Source of the DNA: Candidatus Iainarchaeum sp.
Lineage (GTDB): Archaea; Iainarchaeota; Iainarchaeia; Iainarchaeales; Iainarchaeaceae
Direction: 5' to 3'
Length of the DNA stretch: 33,000 bases
Assembly: GCA_016202305.1 (NCBI GenBank)
Contig: JACQPB010000040.1
Location: forward strand, 1-33,000
Both the position numbers and the translations under genes were made by a program. Below, one piece after another: positions 7,075 through 13,944 of this stretch. Under the pieces are notes generated by a model, which searched no databases, was not told the DNA's origin, and saw nothing but the letters and a program-made list of their open reading frames with translations. Every line of letters starts with the position of its first letter. Within the stretch, counting starts at the first letter, position 1.

Positions 7075-7637
7075 TCCGCCCCCTTCCGCGCAGAAATGTC
7101 CGCGGCAGAAAAATCCTTCCCGATTCCGGCGAGAGCGAAAAGCTCCCGCTCCAGCTCAATGGCGGGCACCTGCGTGGAAACTATTTCGGCCATCTTTTTG
7201 CCGCTGGCCGAGCCATAGCGCGATTTAAGGTAAGCGTAGCGCTCGGCGAGCGAAACCACCTTGTCATGGTTAACGCGCTTGTCCGCATACCACACAATCT
7301 TCGCCTCGAGCCGCGTTTTTTGCCCGAACACCAGCACTTCCTCGAGGCCGTGCTGTTTCACTGCCTCCCCGAATTCCGGATAGCCGCGCTCCGCGAGGAC
7401 TCTCCCGGCCTCGTGCGCATGCCTGCATTTGTTCCTGATGCAGTGAACCTTGAGGAAATCGTGCATGAGAGCGGCCCTGTCAACAAGCTTTGAGTCAACA
7501 TCATTCCCGCGCGCGGAAATTTTTTCCGCAAGGAAGTTCGCGATTCTGCGCACCGCTTCTGTGTGGGCCATGACATTTTCAGGGACATCGTACTCGCGCA
7601 TGATGGCCATGCACTCCGACATGGAGGGAATCTTCAC
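7071..7637 (-). CDS. HD-domain metal-dependent phosphohydrolase
   Basis: A 188-residue HD-superfamily protein resembling the archaeal TIGR00295/HDIG group. Candidate metal ligands are H25 (VMAHTEAV), H59-D60 (ALMHD) and the H73/H75 cluster (CRHAHEAG). These enzymes hydrolyse phosphomonoesters or phosphodiesters of nucleotides; the substrate here is unknown. The start is a GTG at 7637 that overlaps the rpp30 stop as GTGA, and the sequence MKIPSMSECM then matches where this family normally begins. A longer frame reaching 7817 runs inside rpp30 and is not supported. It is sandwiched by four-base overlaps between the two RNase P genes, so it is translated with them. Confidence 0.88.
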   Translation of the reverse strand: MKIPSMSECMAIMREYDVPENVMAHTEAVRRIANFLAEKISARGNDVDSKLVDRAALMHDFLKVHCIRNKCRHAHEAGRVLAERGYPEFGEAVKQHGLEEVLVFGQKTRLEAKIVWYADKRVNHDKVVSLAERYAYLKSRYGSASGKKMAEIVSTQVPAIELERELFALAGIGKDFSAADISARKGAE

Positions 7638-8251
7638 GTGAACCGCCCCGCAAACTCTTCCGCGTTGCCGCGGACCGCCCTCAGCGCATCTTCCTTCCCC
7701 ATGCCGAGCATCACGCCGAAAGAGGAAAGGTCTTTCGAGGCGCGCATCTGCTGCCAGCTGCGCGCGCCGCTGAGCAGGAGAATTTTCGTGCCCGCGCTGG
7801 CGCAGAGCTTCACGCACATAGCCGCGTTCTTGAAAAGCTGCGCCTGCCTGAACCCGTCGCTTTCAAGGAAATCGCTGAAAAGCACGCCGACAAAAACAGC
7901 CCTGTCGCGCAGGACGTTGGCCGTCTGGATGTCGAGGAAGCACTTCTCCGTGCTGAAAGGCTGCAAAAGCAGGTCAACTCCTTTCGAGTTCGCGGCCCAA
8001 GCGCATGATTCCGGGCTGGAGCCGCGCACCGCGACAACGAAACCCTTGTCAGCTGACTTACGTGGCACAGCGCTGCCTGGCCCCTCTAGGATGGAGCAAG
8101 GTATTATGCCCGGGGAAGAAGCCAAGGCAGGGCCTTTCACGTGTCCTGCCGCAGGACCGGGACCCGCGACAATGACCGCATCCTCCCCGAATAGCGCGGA
8201 GTACCTTGAAATGGTACCGAAATCCGAAAACCTGACCAAGTTAAGATGCAT
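7634..8251 (-). CDS. rnp3: RNase P protein component 3 (Rpp30)
   Basis: A 205-residue TIM-barrel-like RNase P subunit, the partner of Pop5. Supporting segments are DIQTANVLRDRAVFVGVLFS, FKNAAMCVKLCASAGTKILL, LSGARSWQQMRASKDLSSFG and VMLGMGKEDALRAVRGN near the end. The ATG at 8251 (MHLNLVRFSDFGT) is preceded by CAGGT and a TATA box at 8282-8289. A frame open to 8509 would run through the divergent vapB promoter and is unlikely. The stop overlaps the GTG of the HD gene. In the ancestral superoperon it follows L15e directly; here three plus-strand genes separate the two. Confidence 0.88.
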   Translation of the reverse strand: MHLNLVRFSDFGTISRYSALFGEDAVIVAGPGPAAGHVKGPALASSPGIIPCSILEGPGSAVPRKSADKGFVVAVRGSSPESCAWAANSKGVDLLLQPFSTEKCFLDIQTANVLRDRAVFVGVLFSDFLESDGFRQAQLFKNAAMCVKLCASAGTKILLLSGARSWQQMRASKDLSSFGVMLGMGKEDALRAVRGNAEEFAGRFT

Positions 8252-8281
8252 GTGCAATACCTGAAGAAGACAGCCATGAAA

Positions 8282-8289
8282 AATATAAA
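8282..8289 (-). promoter_or_regulatory. TATA box of rpp30-HD-pop5
   Basis: The minus strand reads TTTTTATATTTTT across this site, centred about 35 bases before the rpp30 ATG. It is divergent from the vapB promoter about 40 bases away. Confidence 0.5.
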
Positions 8290-8326
8290 AACCACCCAGA
8301 GTGCAGAATGGACGCGAAGGAAAGGA

Positions 8327-8352
8327 TTTTATACATACATGCATGCATGTAT
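8327..8352 (+). promoter_or_regulatory. TATA box and 18-bp palindromic operator before vapB2
   Basis: TTTTATAC (8327-8334) is centred 26 bases before the ATG at 8357, indicating a leaderless transcript. It is abutted by a perfect 18-base palindrome, ATACATGCATGCATGTAT (8335-8352), which covers the bases between the TATA box and the predicted transcription start. A repressor bound there would block initiation, the usual autoregulation of toxin-antitoxin operons. Confidence 0.6.
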
Positions 8353-8356
8353 AGAT

Positions 8357-8581
8357 ATGACAAGGGTCATTTCCATTTCGGACGAGGCTTACGAAAGGCT
8401 CAGGAAAAGGAAGAATGGTGGGTCGTTTTCTGAGGCGATAATGGAGCTTACGGGCGGCAATAAGAAAAAGAGCCTCTATGAGTACCTGAAAGAAAGGGGC
8501 CCTAACCACGAGCTTGCTGACGCATTTGAAAAAGCTTACAAGGAAAGGGGCAAATACAAGTTCAAGGACGTGACTCTCTGA
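8357..8581 (+). CDS. vapB: VapB-type antitoxin (second module)
   Basis: A 74-residue antitoxin starting MTRVISISDEAYERLRKRKN, which is the classical archaeal VapB (DUF217-type) opening, followed by GGSFSEAIMELTGG. The C-terminal half (LADAFEKAYKERGKYKFKDV) would wrap the toxin. The start at 8357 fits a TATA box 26 bases upstream; an upstream ATG at 8246 would place the operator palindrome in coding sequence. The stop overlaps the vapC start by one base (TGATG). Confidence 0.88.
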   Translation: MTRVISISDEAYERLRKRKNGGSFSEAIMELTGGNKKKSLYEYLKERGPNHELADAFEKAYKERGKYKFKDVTL

Positions 8582-8973
8582 TGGTCTGCCTTGACAGCGA
8601 TATCCTAGTAGCCGCCACTAGGAACGACAGGGCGGCGGTGTCAAAAATAGAGGAGTTGGACTTGGCCGGCGAGAGGCGCACCGTAACGCCAATCACCATA
8701 ACCGAGCTTTACAAAGGCGCGTACAAAAGCGGCTCCGTACAGAACATTTCCAAAGCCGAAGAACTGTTCAGTTTCCTTGAGGTGATAGAGTATGATTTTG
8801 ACGCAGCAAGGGAAGCCGGAAGGATATTCGCGCTGCTGGAACAAGGAGGCAGCAAGATAGGCGACATGGACACGCTAATCGGCGCAATCGCGCTACGCCA
8901 CGGCGAAACCCTGCTGACGCGCAACGCGAAGCATTTTGCGAAAATACCAGGGCTGAAAGTGGAGAAGTGGTAA
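8581..8973 (+). CDS. vapC: VapC-type PIN-domain toxin (second module)
   Basis: A 130-residue PIN-domain ribonuclease coupled to the antitoxin by a one-base overlap. Predicted metal ligands are D5 (CLDSDILVA), E42 (TITELYKGA) and D95/D97 (IGDMDTLIGAIAL), followed by the TRNAKHFAKI segment typical of VapC. The module is a genuine pair with an operator upstream. It interrupts the L15e-Rpp30 junction of the superoperon, and a methyltransferase-like gene follows four bases later. Confidence 0.9.
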   Translation: MVCLDSDILVAATRNDRAAVSKIEELDLAGERRTVTPITITELYKGAYKSGSVQNISKAEELFSFLEVIEYDFDAAREAGRIFALLEQGGSKIGDMDTLIGAIALRHGETLLTRNAKHFAKIPGLKVEKW

Positions 8974-8976
8974 CCT

Positions 8977-9753
8977 TTGAAATCGAATGCCACCGGAAGC
9001 TTTCCGAGATTAAGGAGGATGATTCGCAGAGCTGAACCCTGGAAAATATCTGGACGGGCAAGGCAAACGTATATTCCTGCGGATGAAAAACTTGCGGAGA
9101 AAATAGGTATAGCCCAAAATGACAAGATAATCGTTTTTGCCGGTGGCGCAGGCCAGTGGGCATCGGAACTCTCGAAATTTGCCGATGTTCGCTATACGGA
9201 CATTTCCCCAAGCATGGCCAGCCATGCTAAATTAAATATGACGAGGATACGAACAGTCAGAGTAGCCCCGGCAGAGCTAGTGCCATCAAGAGAGCGCATA
9301 TACGACTGGAGCTTTTCATTCGAGCCATTTCAACTCATGGACCCTCGACATGGAATGGCCATTAAAGTGGCCATACTCCGCGCCTTGACAAATAATAAAG
9401 GGGCTAAACTAGTATTCGGACCTTTGCTTTTCAAGAAAAATGAAGAATCATTCAGAAAGATACCGGACATTTATGGCGCTACAACCAGGATTAGTAAAAC
9501 AGGCATCATGTGCATGGAGCATTCAGGGGAAACGAAAGAAAATCGATTCACAGTAATAGACATATTGACAAACGATTCCGCAAGAAACGACGCCAAAGTA
9601 GACATCCGGATTATGCGATTACTGGATAGAGAATACACCCAAGGCAAAAGGCCGACAATACAGGATATAGCAGAAAAAACAAATATAGAAAGCGGCACAG
9701 TAGAAAGAAGCCTTGAAAGACTTCATAAAATTAACAGCATGAGATGGATCTAA
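8977..9753 (+). CDS. Class I methyltransferase-like protein with C-terminal HTH
   Basis: A 258-residue protein from a TTG at 8977. The middle resembles a class I SAM-dependent methyltransferase: a glycine-rich motif I (VFAGGAGQ, about residues 53-60) is followed about 15 residues on by an acidic strand end (YTDIS). The C-terminal 50 residues (PTIQDIAEKTNIESGTVERS) form a winged-helix-like HTH. An ATG at 9019 directly abuts AAGGAGG, too close for a normal ribosome site, so the exact start is open. It begins four bases after vapC and is probably cotranscribed with it. The substrate is unknown; methyltransferase activity is inferred from motif I only. Confidence 0.7.
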   Translation: MKSNATGSFPRLRRMIRRAEPWKISGRARQTYIPADEKLAEKIGIAQNDKIIVFAGGAGQWASELSKFADVRYTDISPSMASHAKLNMTRIRTVRVAPAELVPSRERIYDWSFSFEPFQLMDPRHGMAIKVAILRALTNNKGAKLVFGPLLFKKNEESFRKIPDIYGATTRISKTGIMCMEHSGETKENRFTVIDILTNDSARNDAKVDIRIMRLLDREYTQGKRPTIQDIAEKTNIESGTVERSLERLHKINSMRWI

Positions 9754-9772
9754 AACTTCACATTGACCTATT

Positions 9773-10375
9773 TCACTTCGCAGTCCTGTTATGCGCCCTC
9801 TGGCTCGGGAAGTTCTTCTCGTGGCCCCTGCCCTTCTTGAGGCCACGGCCTTTCTTGCCTCTTGAGGTGAGGCCGCGCTCGGCCCTGTGCCTGTGCTTGT
9901 GCGAGGCAATCCAGCGCCTGTCAGAATCGGCAAGGACTGCCGGGCTCGCCCTGTCCACGAGAATGACCTCGAAGAAAGTGTTCAGGCCGTCCTCTCCCAC
10001 CCAGTAGCTGTTCAGCACCTCGCAGTTCGGGAACTTTACGCCGGCGCGCCTCTCTGCCATGGCCTGCCTCGGCGCCCTGCGCGTCAGCTTGGTGACGCCC
10101 ATCCTCTTCGGCTTCCTGCCGCGCACAGGCCTCCTGTGCATGCCGGAGCCCTTCCTTATCCTGGAAAGGGCAATGATGAAACCCTGCTTGGCCTTGTAGC
10201 CAAGTGACCTGGCCCGCGCGATGTTTGATGGCCTCTCCAGCCTTATGACCGCGGAATCCGCGTTCCTCTGCCGGAAAACCTTTTCGCGGTATATCGCCGC
10301 ATAATTGTAATCCTTTGAACCCTCGCCGGAATACTCCTTCTGCAACGTGCCAGTCAAATGCTTGTAAAGGCCCAT
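9773..10375 (-). CDS. rpl15e: 50S ribosomal protein L15e (eL15)
   Basis: A 200-residue large-subunit ribosomal protein. The start MGLYKHLTGTLQKEY, the segment RLERPSNIARARSLGYKAKQ, MHRRPVRGRKPKRMG and the basic tail (SRGKKGRGLKKGRGHEKNFP) are diagnostic of eL15. Length is normal. In many archaea it heads the superoperon directly before Rpp30; here the adjacent stretch holds three plus-strand accessory genes. A TATA box (CTTTATAT) lies about 60 bases upstream. Confidence 0.95.
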   Translation of the reverse strand: MGLYKHLTGTLQKEYSGEGSKDYNYAAIYREKVFRQRNADSAVIRLERPSNIARARSLGYKAKQGFIIALSRIRKGSGMHRRPVRGRKPKRMGVTKLTRRAPRQAMAERRAGVKFPNCEVLNSYWVGEDGLNTFFEVILVDRASPAVLADSDRRWIASHKHRHRAERGLTSRGKKGRGLKKGRGHEKNFPSQRAHNRTAK

Positions 10376-10430
10376 AAAACCACTTTAAACCGAAAAACCA
10401 GTTAAATCAATTAATTCTATTAGGGAAGGA

Positions 10431-10438
10431 ATATAAAG
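10431..10438 (-). promoter_or_regulatory. TATA box of rpl15e
   Basis: The minus strand reads CTTTATAT about 60 bases before the L15e ATG. A second AT-rich site (TTTAAAG, about 10382-10388) is too close to the ATG to serve as a TATA box. Confidence 0.4.
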
Positions 10439-10465
10439 TAATTGCCAAACCGCGGAAAAACGCGG

Positions 10466-10999
10466 CTAATGAAGGCCCTTGCGCGCGCTTATCCGCTGGC
10501 GCAAGAACTCGGCAATTTGGGAGTCGGTCTCTTGACTAAGCCTCAATCCCAAAGTCGCCGAAATGTCCTTGCCAGGCATATCAACCAAGGCGTCCCATGC
10601 AGCCCTCCTCACGAGCGGATGCGATTCTTTTTCAGGATTGGTTCTTGCAATGAGCTGCAGAAACGAGCCAGCATGCCTGAACACGCCGAGGGTTCTCGCG
10701 GCCTCGGCCCGGACAAACTCACTGCCGGATAATAGAAGAGGAGCTACTGACTCGGCAGCCTCAACCGCATTTAGGGCCGCCAGTGCCTTCAGGCACTTTG
10801 CCTTCACAATAGGACTCGGATTCGACAGATAGCCTATCAACTCCGCCGCAGCCTTTGGCCCCTGCCCATGCAACCGGCCTATGCGCCCAATCTCTATTGC
10901 CTCCTCTCCGCGGCCGTGTTTTCCCTCGAAACCTTTCCGCGATAAAAACCAGCTAGGCTCGGCGCCAACCGGCCTATGCACGTTTTGCTTTTTTCTCAT
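10466..10999 (-). CDS. HEAT-repeat protein
   Basis: A 177-residue alpha-solenoid protein. Repeating helical pairs with the HEAT pattern are visible: AAELIGYLSNPSPIVKAKCL, KALAALNAVEAAESVAPLLL, SEFVRAEAARTLGVF and PLVRRAAWDALVDM. The N-terminal 45 residues are basic and glycine-rich with no recognised domain. The ATG at 10999 sits 26 bases from a TATA box (TTATATTTTT), so the message is probably leaderless; an upstream in-frame start at 11065 would lie across that promoter. HEAT proteins usually act as binding scaffolds; the partner is unknown. Confidence 0.8.
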   Translation of the reverse strand: MRKKQNVHRPVGAEPSWFLSRKGFEGKHGRGEEAIEIGRIGRLHGQGPKAAAELIGYLSNPSPIVKAKCLKALAALNAVEAAESVAPLLLSGSEFVRAEAARTLGVFRHAGSFLQLIARTNPEKESHPLVRRAAWDALVDMPGKDISATLGLRLSQETDSQIAEFLRQRISARKGLH

Positions 11000-11020
11000 G
11001 CCATAACCAATGCCGAACCG

Positions 11021-11058
11021 AAAAATATAATTGTTACGTCCACCAACCGCATTTAAAG
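11021..11058. promoter_or_regulatory. Divergent TATA boxes for the HEAT and tRNA-thiolation genes
   Basis: The minus-strand TTATATTTTT (11021-11030) is 26 bases from the ATG at 10999. The plus-strand ATTTAAAG (11051-11058) is 26 bases from the ATG at 11081. Both spacings predict leaderless messages. Confidence 0.5.
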
Positions 11059-11080
11059 CATTCACAGGAAATAAGTTTAC

Positions 11081-12124
11081 ATGCAGGAAATTTCCCTTAA
11101 CCGCTGCGACAAATGCGGCTCAGAAGCCAAGGTGCACCTGCCATACGGCCCGCACAGGCTCTGCGCGCAGCATTTCAACGAATTCTTCGAGCACCGCGTA
11201 CGCAAGACCATGCGCACCAACAGGATGGTGAAATACGGGGAGAAGGTGGCGGTAGGCGTTTCAGGCGGCAAGGACTCAATGGTCACACTGCACATGCTGA
11301 ACAAGGTGTTCGGCGAAACCTGGCAGAACAGGATAGAGGCCATAATGATTGACGAGGGCATAAGAGGGTACAGGGACAAGGCAATAGAGATAGCCGAGGA
11401 ATACTGCACGGCACACTCGATTCCTTACAATGTCGTGAGCATGGAAGATGAACTCGGCATAAGCACCGAGCAGGCAATGCGAAGAATCCACGAAGCGCAG
11501 GGAAGCATGGGCGCCACATGCAGCTACTGCGGCGTTTTCAGGAGGCAGATGCTCAACAGGACGGCCCGCGAAACAGGCGCACAAAAGCTCGCCACCGGAC
11601 ACAACATGGACGATGAAGTGCAGAGCATTGCAATGAACGTGTTTTCCGGCGACTTCACGCGCCTCGCGAGGATTGGCGAAGTAGCTGGAGGGGTGAAAAG
11701 CGCGAAGCTCGTGCCGAGGATAAAGCCGCTATACGAAACCCCGGAAAAGGACATCATCGCGTATGCGGCGCTCAATGGCATAAGACACTACAGCGACGAA
11801 TGCTGCCCTTACTCGTGGATGGCCAAGCGCAACATGTACAGGAAAACCCTGAACGACCTCGAAAATGCGGTTCCCGGGACCAAGCACTCGATACTGGCGT
11901 CATTCAGGAAGCTGAAGCCAGCGCTCCGGATGCTGGAAAGCAACAGGAGCAGCGCAATAACGGAATGCGCGCAATGCGGCGAGGCCTCGAACTCTGGAAC
12001 ATGCGCCTCGTGCAGGCAGATGGAAAAACTGATGGAAATGCGGGGAAATAAAGCGCCTATCCGCCCAAAAATCCTCAAGAAAGATGGCGCACTCACATGC
12101 AGCCAGACGAAGTCCGTGGGCTGA
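11081..12124 (+). CDS. tRNA 2-thiolation protein, TtuA/NcsA family
   Basis: A 347-residue ATP-pyrophosphatase of the TtuA/NcsA (Ctu1/Ncs6) family, which adenylates and thiolates uridine in tRNA (U54 in thermophiles or wobble U34). The N-terminal zinc site begins C9-x2-C12 (RCDKCG) and continues LCAQHF. The PP-loop SGGKDS is at residues 61-66. The catalytic/iron-sulfur cysteines are C147/C150 (CSYCG) and the C241-C242 pair (ECCPYS). A C-terminal zinc finger (CAQCGEASNSGTCASC) completes the family layout. The ATGHNMDDEVQS segment is typical. Which uridine is modified cannot be told from sequence alone. A TATA box 26 bases upstream fixes the start. Confidence 0.92.
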   Translation: MQEISLNRCDKCGSEAKVHLPYGPHRLCAQHFNEFFEHRVRKTMRTNRMVKYGEKVAVGVSGGKDSMVTLHMLNKVFGETWQNRIEAIMIDEGIRGYRDKAIEIAEEYCTAHSIPYNVVSMEDELGISTEQAMRRIHEAQGSMGATCSYCGVFRRQMLNRTARETGAQKLATGHNMDDEVQSIAMNVFSGDFTRLARIGEVAGGVKSAKLVPRIKPLYETPEKDIIAYAALNGIRHYSDECCPYSWMAKRNMYRKTLNDLENAVPGTKHSILASFRKLKPALRMLESNRSSAITECAQCGEASNSGTCASCRQMEKLMEMRGNKAPIRPKILKKDGALTCSQTKSVG

Positions 12125-12835
12125 TTATTTCAGGCCAGCTATTGAGAGAAAATTCCCGAATATTTTATTGCAGTTTGCAAGATACTCGCCCTTGACCTTT
12201 TCATACTCAGACCTGAACTGCGGCGAATCGATTTTCCTCAAGTCAGGGTCATTTCTTACCCATTCCTCGAACATTTCATCATCCAGCTCGAAATGCCCCT
12301 GGATGCCGTACGCTCTAGACCCCACTTTCACGACCTGATTCACACAGTGCTTTCCGATTGCGAGCAGCCTCATTCCATGGGTTGGGACAACGGTTTCCCC
12401 GTGGAGGTGGAATACCCTCATGGTAGAGCCACAGCCCCGGAACAGCGGGTCCTTTTTCCCTTCCTCAGTCAGCTCAATTTCGTAATACCGGCCTTCGGCG
12501 TCCTTTATTCCAATCTCCTTCACTGGGTTCCTCACAACCTCCCCACCAGCGGATTTCACGAGCGACTGCAGGCCGAGGCATATGCCAAGGAAAGGCACGC
12601 CAGCATCAACCGCCTCCTTGTTCCTGGCAAGCTCCATCTCCATTTTTTCCGTATCATCATTCGCGCTGTCCGGCCCGCCGAAGACAATTATCGCAGAATA
12701 GCTCCGCGGGTCAGGATACTGCTGGCCCTTGCTCAAATCCACCTGCTCGAATGCGATTTTGCGCTCCAAAAGAATATGTCTGAGAGAGCCAGCCTCCTCG
12801 CGTGTCTCGTTCTGGACGAGGAGGATTTTGGGCAT
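12125..12835 (-). CDS. Class I glutamine amidotransferase
   Basis: A 236-residue stand-alone class I glutamine amidotransferase of the GMP-synthase-like group. The catalytic triad is C86 (FLGICLGLQ), H181 and E183 (YGIQGHFE), and the oxyanion region is IIVFGGPDSAND. These domains hydrolyse glutamine and pass ammonia to a partner synthetase, or act on gamma-glutamyl substrates. No synthetase lies nearby, so the acceptor is unknown. It is longer than a GuaA amidotransferase subunit (about 190 residues), with a C-terminal helical extension (RSEYEKVKGEYLANCNKIFG). It is convergent with the tRNA-thiolation gene, their stops lying back to back. Confidence 0.88.
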   Translation of the reverse strand: MPKILLVQNETREEAGSLRHILLERKIAFEQVDLSKGQQYPDPRSYSAIIVFGGPDSANDDTEKMEMELARNKEAVDAGVPFLGICLGLQSLVKSAGGEVVRNPVKEIGIKDAEGRYYEIELTEEGKKDPLFRGCGSTMRVFHLHGETVVPTHGMRLLAIGKHCVNQVVKVGSRAYGIQGHFELDDEMFEEWVRNDPDLRKIDSPQFRSEYEKVKGEYLANCNKIFGNFLSIAGLK

Positions 12836-12857
12836 GAAAGAAGTGTATAAGAATGCA

Positions 12858-12866
12858 TTTTAAAAG
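12858..12866 (+). promoter_or_regulatory. TATA box of tRNA-Val
   Basis: TTTTAAAAG is centred about 31 bases before the mature tRNA 5' end at 12893, which suits a tRNA promoter. Confidence 0.5.
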
Positions 12867-12892
12867 TTTGCAAGGAAAACATCCTAAGTTTA

Positions 12893-12996
12893 GGGGTCGT
12901 AGTTCATTGGCAGAACAACACGTTGACGAATCCACTAAGCAAAAGTTTATGGGTTCAAGTTCGTGTGGGTAGCAGGTTCGATTCCTGTCGGCCCCA
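12893..12996 (+). tRNA. tRNA-Val(GAC) with a 32-nt intron
   Basis: All arms fold. The acceptor is GGGGTCG/CGGCCCC with discriminator A, the D arm GTTC-ATTGGCA-GAAC, the anticodon stem ACACG/CGTGT, the variable loop GGGTA and the T arm GCAGG-TTCGATT-CCTGT. After removal of the intron at 12929-12960 the loop is TTGACGT, giving anticodon GAC (valine, GUC/GUU). CCA is not encoded; a run of five T follows (12997-13001) and probably ends transcription. Confidence 0.9.
12929..12960 (+). other. Archaeal tRNA intron (bulge-helix-bulge) in tRNA-Val
   Basis: The canonical BHB is intact: outer anticodon stem ACACG/CGTGT, central 4-bp helix TTGA/TCAA, 3-nt bulges CGA and GTT, inner helix ATCC/GGGT. Splicing-endonuclease cuts between bulge bases 2 and 3 fall at the standard 37/38 position. 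Confidence 0.85.
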
Positions 12997-13023
12997 TTTT
13001 TGGCTGTTTTTTCCTAGGCAGGA

Positions 13024-13059
13024 ATATTTAAATAGTCGCGTATAGCAATTATTGTATAC
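13024..13059 (+). promoter_or_regulatory. TATA box and imperfect inverted repeat before the UPF0175 gene
   Basis: TATTTAAAT (13024-13032) is followed by GTATA...TATAC arms at 13040-13059 around the predicted transcription start. The arms are only five perfect bases, so an operator role is tentative. A GGTGATT ribosome site precedes the GTG start. Confidence 0.4.
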
Positions 13060-13071
13060 ATTGGTGATTCC

Positions 13072-13371
13072 GTGCAGGTTGTGACCACAAGGCTTGACGA
13101 CAAGGATTTGAAGGAACTGTCAGAGATTGAGAATGCGGAAAAGGCCGACAGGGCAATAGTAATAAGGAAGCTGCTGGCGAGGGGGACAATGGCATGGAGG
13201 CTTGAGTCGGCAGTAAAAAAGCTCCGGGACAGGGAAATATCCATAAGGAAAGCGGCCGAGCTTGCACGCCTGCCTTACTCCGAAATGCTCGACATCATGG
13301 AAAGGGAAAACATTGATTCTGGTTACACCCTCAAAGACCTTTACGGGGATTTCGGGAAGCTCAAGAAGTGA
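13072..13371 (+). CDS. UPF0175 family antitoxin
   Basis: A 99-residue protein of the UPF0175 family, small helical DNA-binding antitoxins. Its GTG start at 13072 has GGTGATT upstream. The N-terminus VVTTRLDDKDLKELSEIENA resembles a ribbon-helix-helix, and the C-terminal SIRKAAELARLPYSEMLDIM is the characteristic UPF0175 helix-turn-helix. It overlaps the following PIN-type gene by four bases (GTGA) and forms a toxin-antitoxin pair with it. The module lies just downstream of tRNA-Val. Confidence 0.87.
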   Translation: MQVVTTRLDDKDLKELSEIENAEKADRAIVIRKLLARGTMAWRLESAVKKLRDREISIRKAAELARLPYSEMLDIMERENIDSGYTLKDLYGDFGKLKK

Positions 13372-13871
13372 CGGCCTTGATTGCGGACTCTTCGGTTCTC
13401 ATACCGCTTGCAAGGGCAGGAAAGTTAGGGCTGCTTAGGGTAAGGTACAGGAAAGTCAGGGTAACGCCGTCCATCGAAAAAGAGACTGTTTACGAGAACA
13501 AGGTCGGTTCATCGGAGATTAAGAAAGCCATTGGTCAGTGGATAATAGTGCAAAAGACCGGGAAAGGGCTCGAAAGAGATGCGGATGAACTAGCTGTGGC
13601 GGAGAATATTTCCCGCGCAGACGCTGAAATAATCCTGCTGGCCCAAAAAAATAGGGAAGATATACTGACCAACGATTATAGGCTGGCCATTGTCGCAAAG
13701 GCAAACGGCATCAAGGCAGTATGGCCCACCGCTTTCCTTCTTGAATGCATGAAACGCAAAATCATCACAAGGCCAAAGGCGAAGGAAACCCTGCTCGAAC
13801 TCGTGAAAAACGGCCTGAGGCTGAGCCCGGAAGTGTTTGCAGAAGCACTGAGGCTCATGGATGTGGTCTAA
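13368..13871 (+). CDS. DUF3368 PIN-like toxin
   Basis: A 167-residue PIN-fold protein of the DUF3368 type, the usual partner of UPF0175. The first acidic residue is in LIADSSVLIPLARAGKL, followed by VTPSIEKETVYEN, the ISRADAEIILLAQ acidic segment and ILTNDYRLAIVAKANGIKAV carrying the last acidic residue. The C-terminal helical tail (ETLLELVKNGLRLSPEVFAE) is standard for DUF3368. The GTG start overlaps the antitoxin stop. It is predicted to be a metal-dependent ribonuclease; the target is unknown. Confidence 0.87.
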   Translation: MTALIADSSVLIPLARAGKLGLLRVRYRKVRVTPSIEKETVYENKVGSSEIKKAIGQWIIVQKTGKGLERDADELAVAENISRADAEIILLAQKNREDILTNDYRLAIVAKANGIKAVWPTAFLLECMKRKIITRPKAKETLLELVKNGLRLSPEVFAEALRLMDVV

Positions 13872-13944
13872 GCCGCAGGAAAAAAACGAGGTGCACTGAA
13901 GTGTTATTGTCCCGCAAGAATGCCAGTAAATCGCCAGCTCAAAA

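Noticed and set aside
7638-7817. N-terminal extension of the HD protein inside rpp30
   Set aside because: The extra 60 residues are out-of-frame rpp30 coding sequence (Arg-rich) and the family starts at the GTG that overlaps the rpp30 stop.
8252-8509. N-terminal extension of Rpp30 across the vapB gene
   Set aside because: It would cover both divergent promoters and the vapB coding region; the extra residues do not resemble Rpp30.
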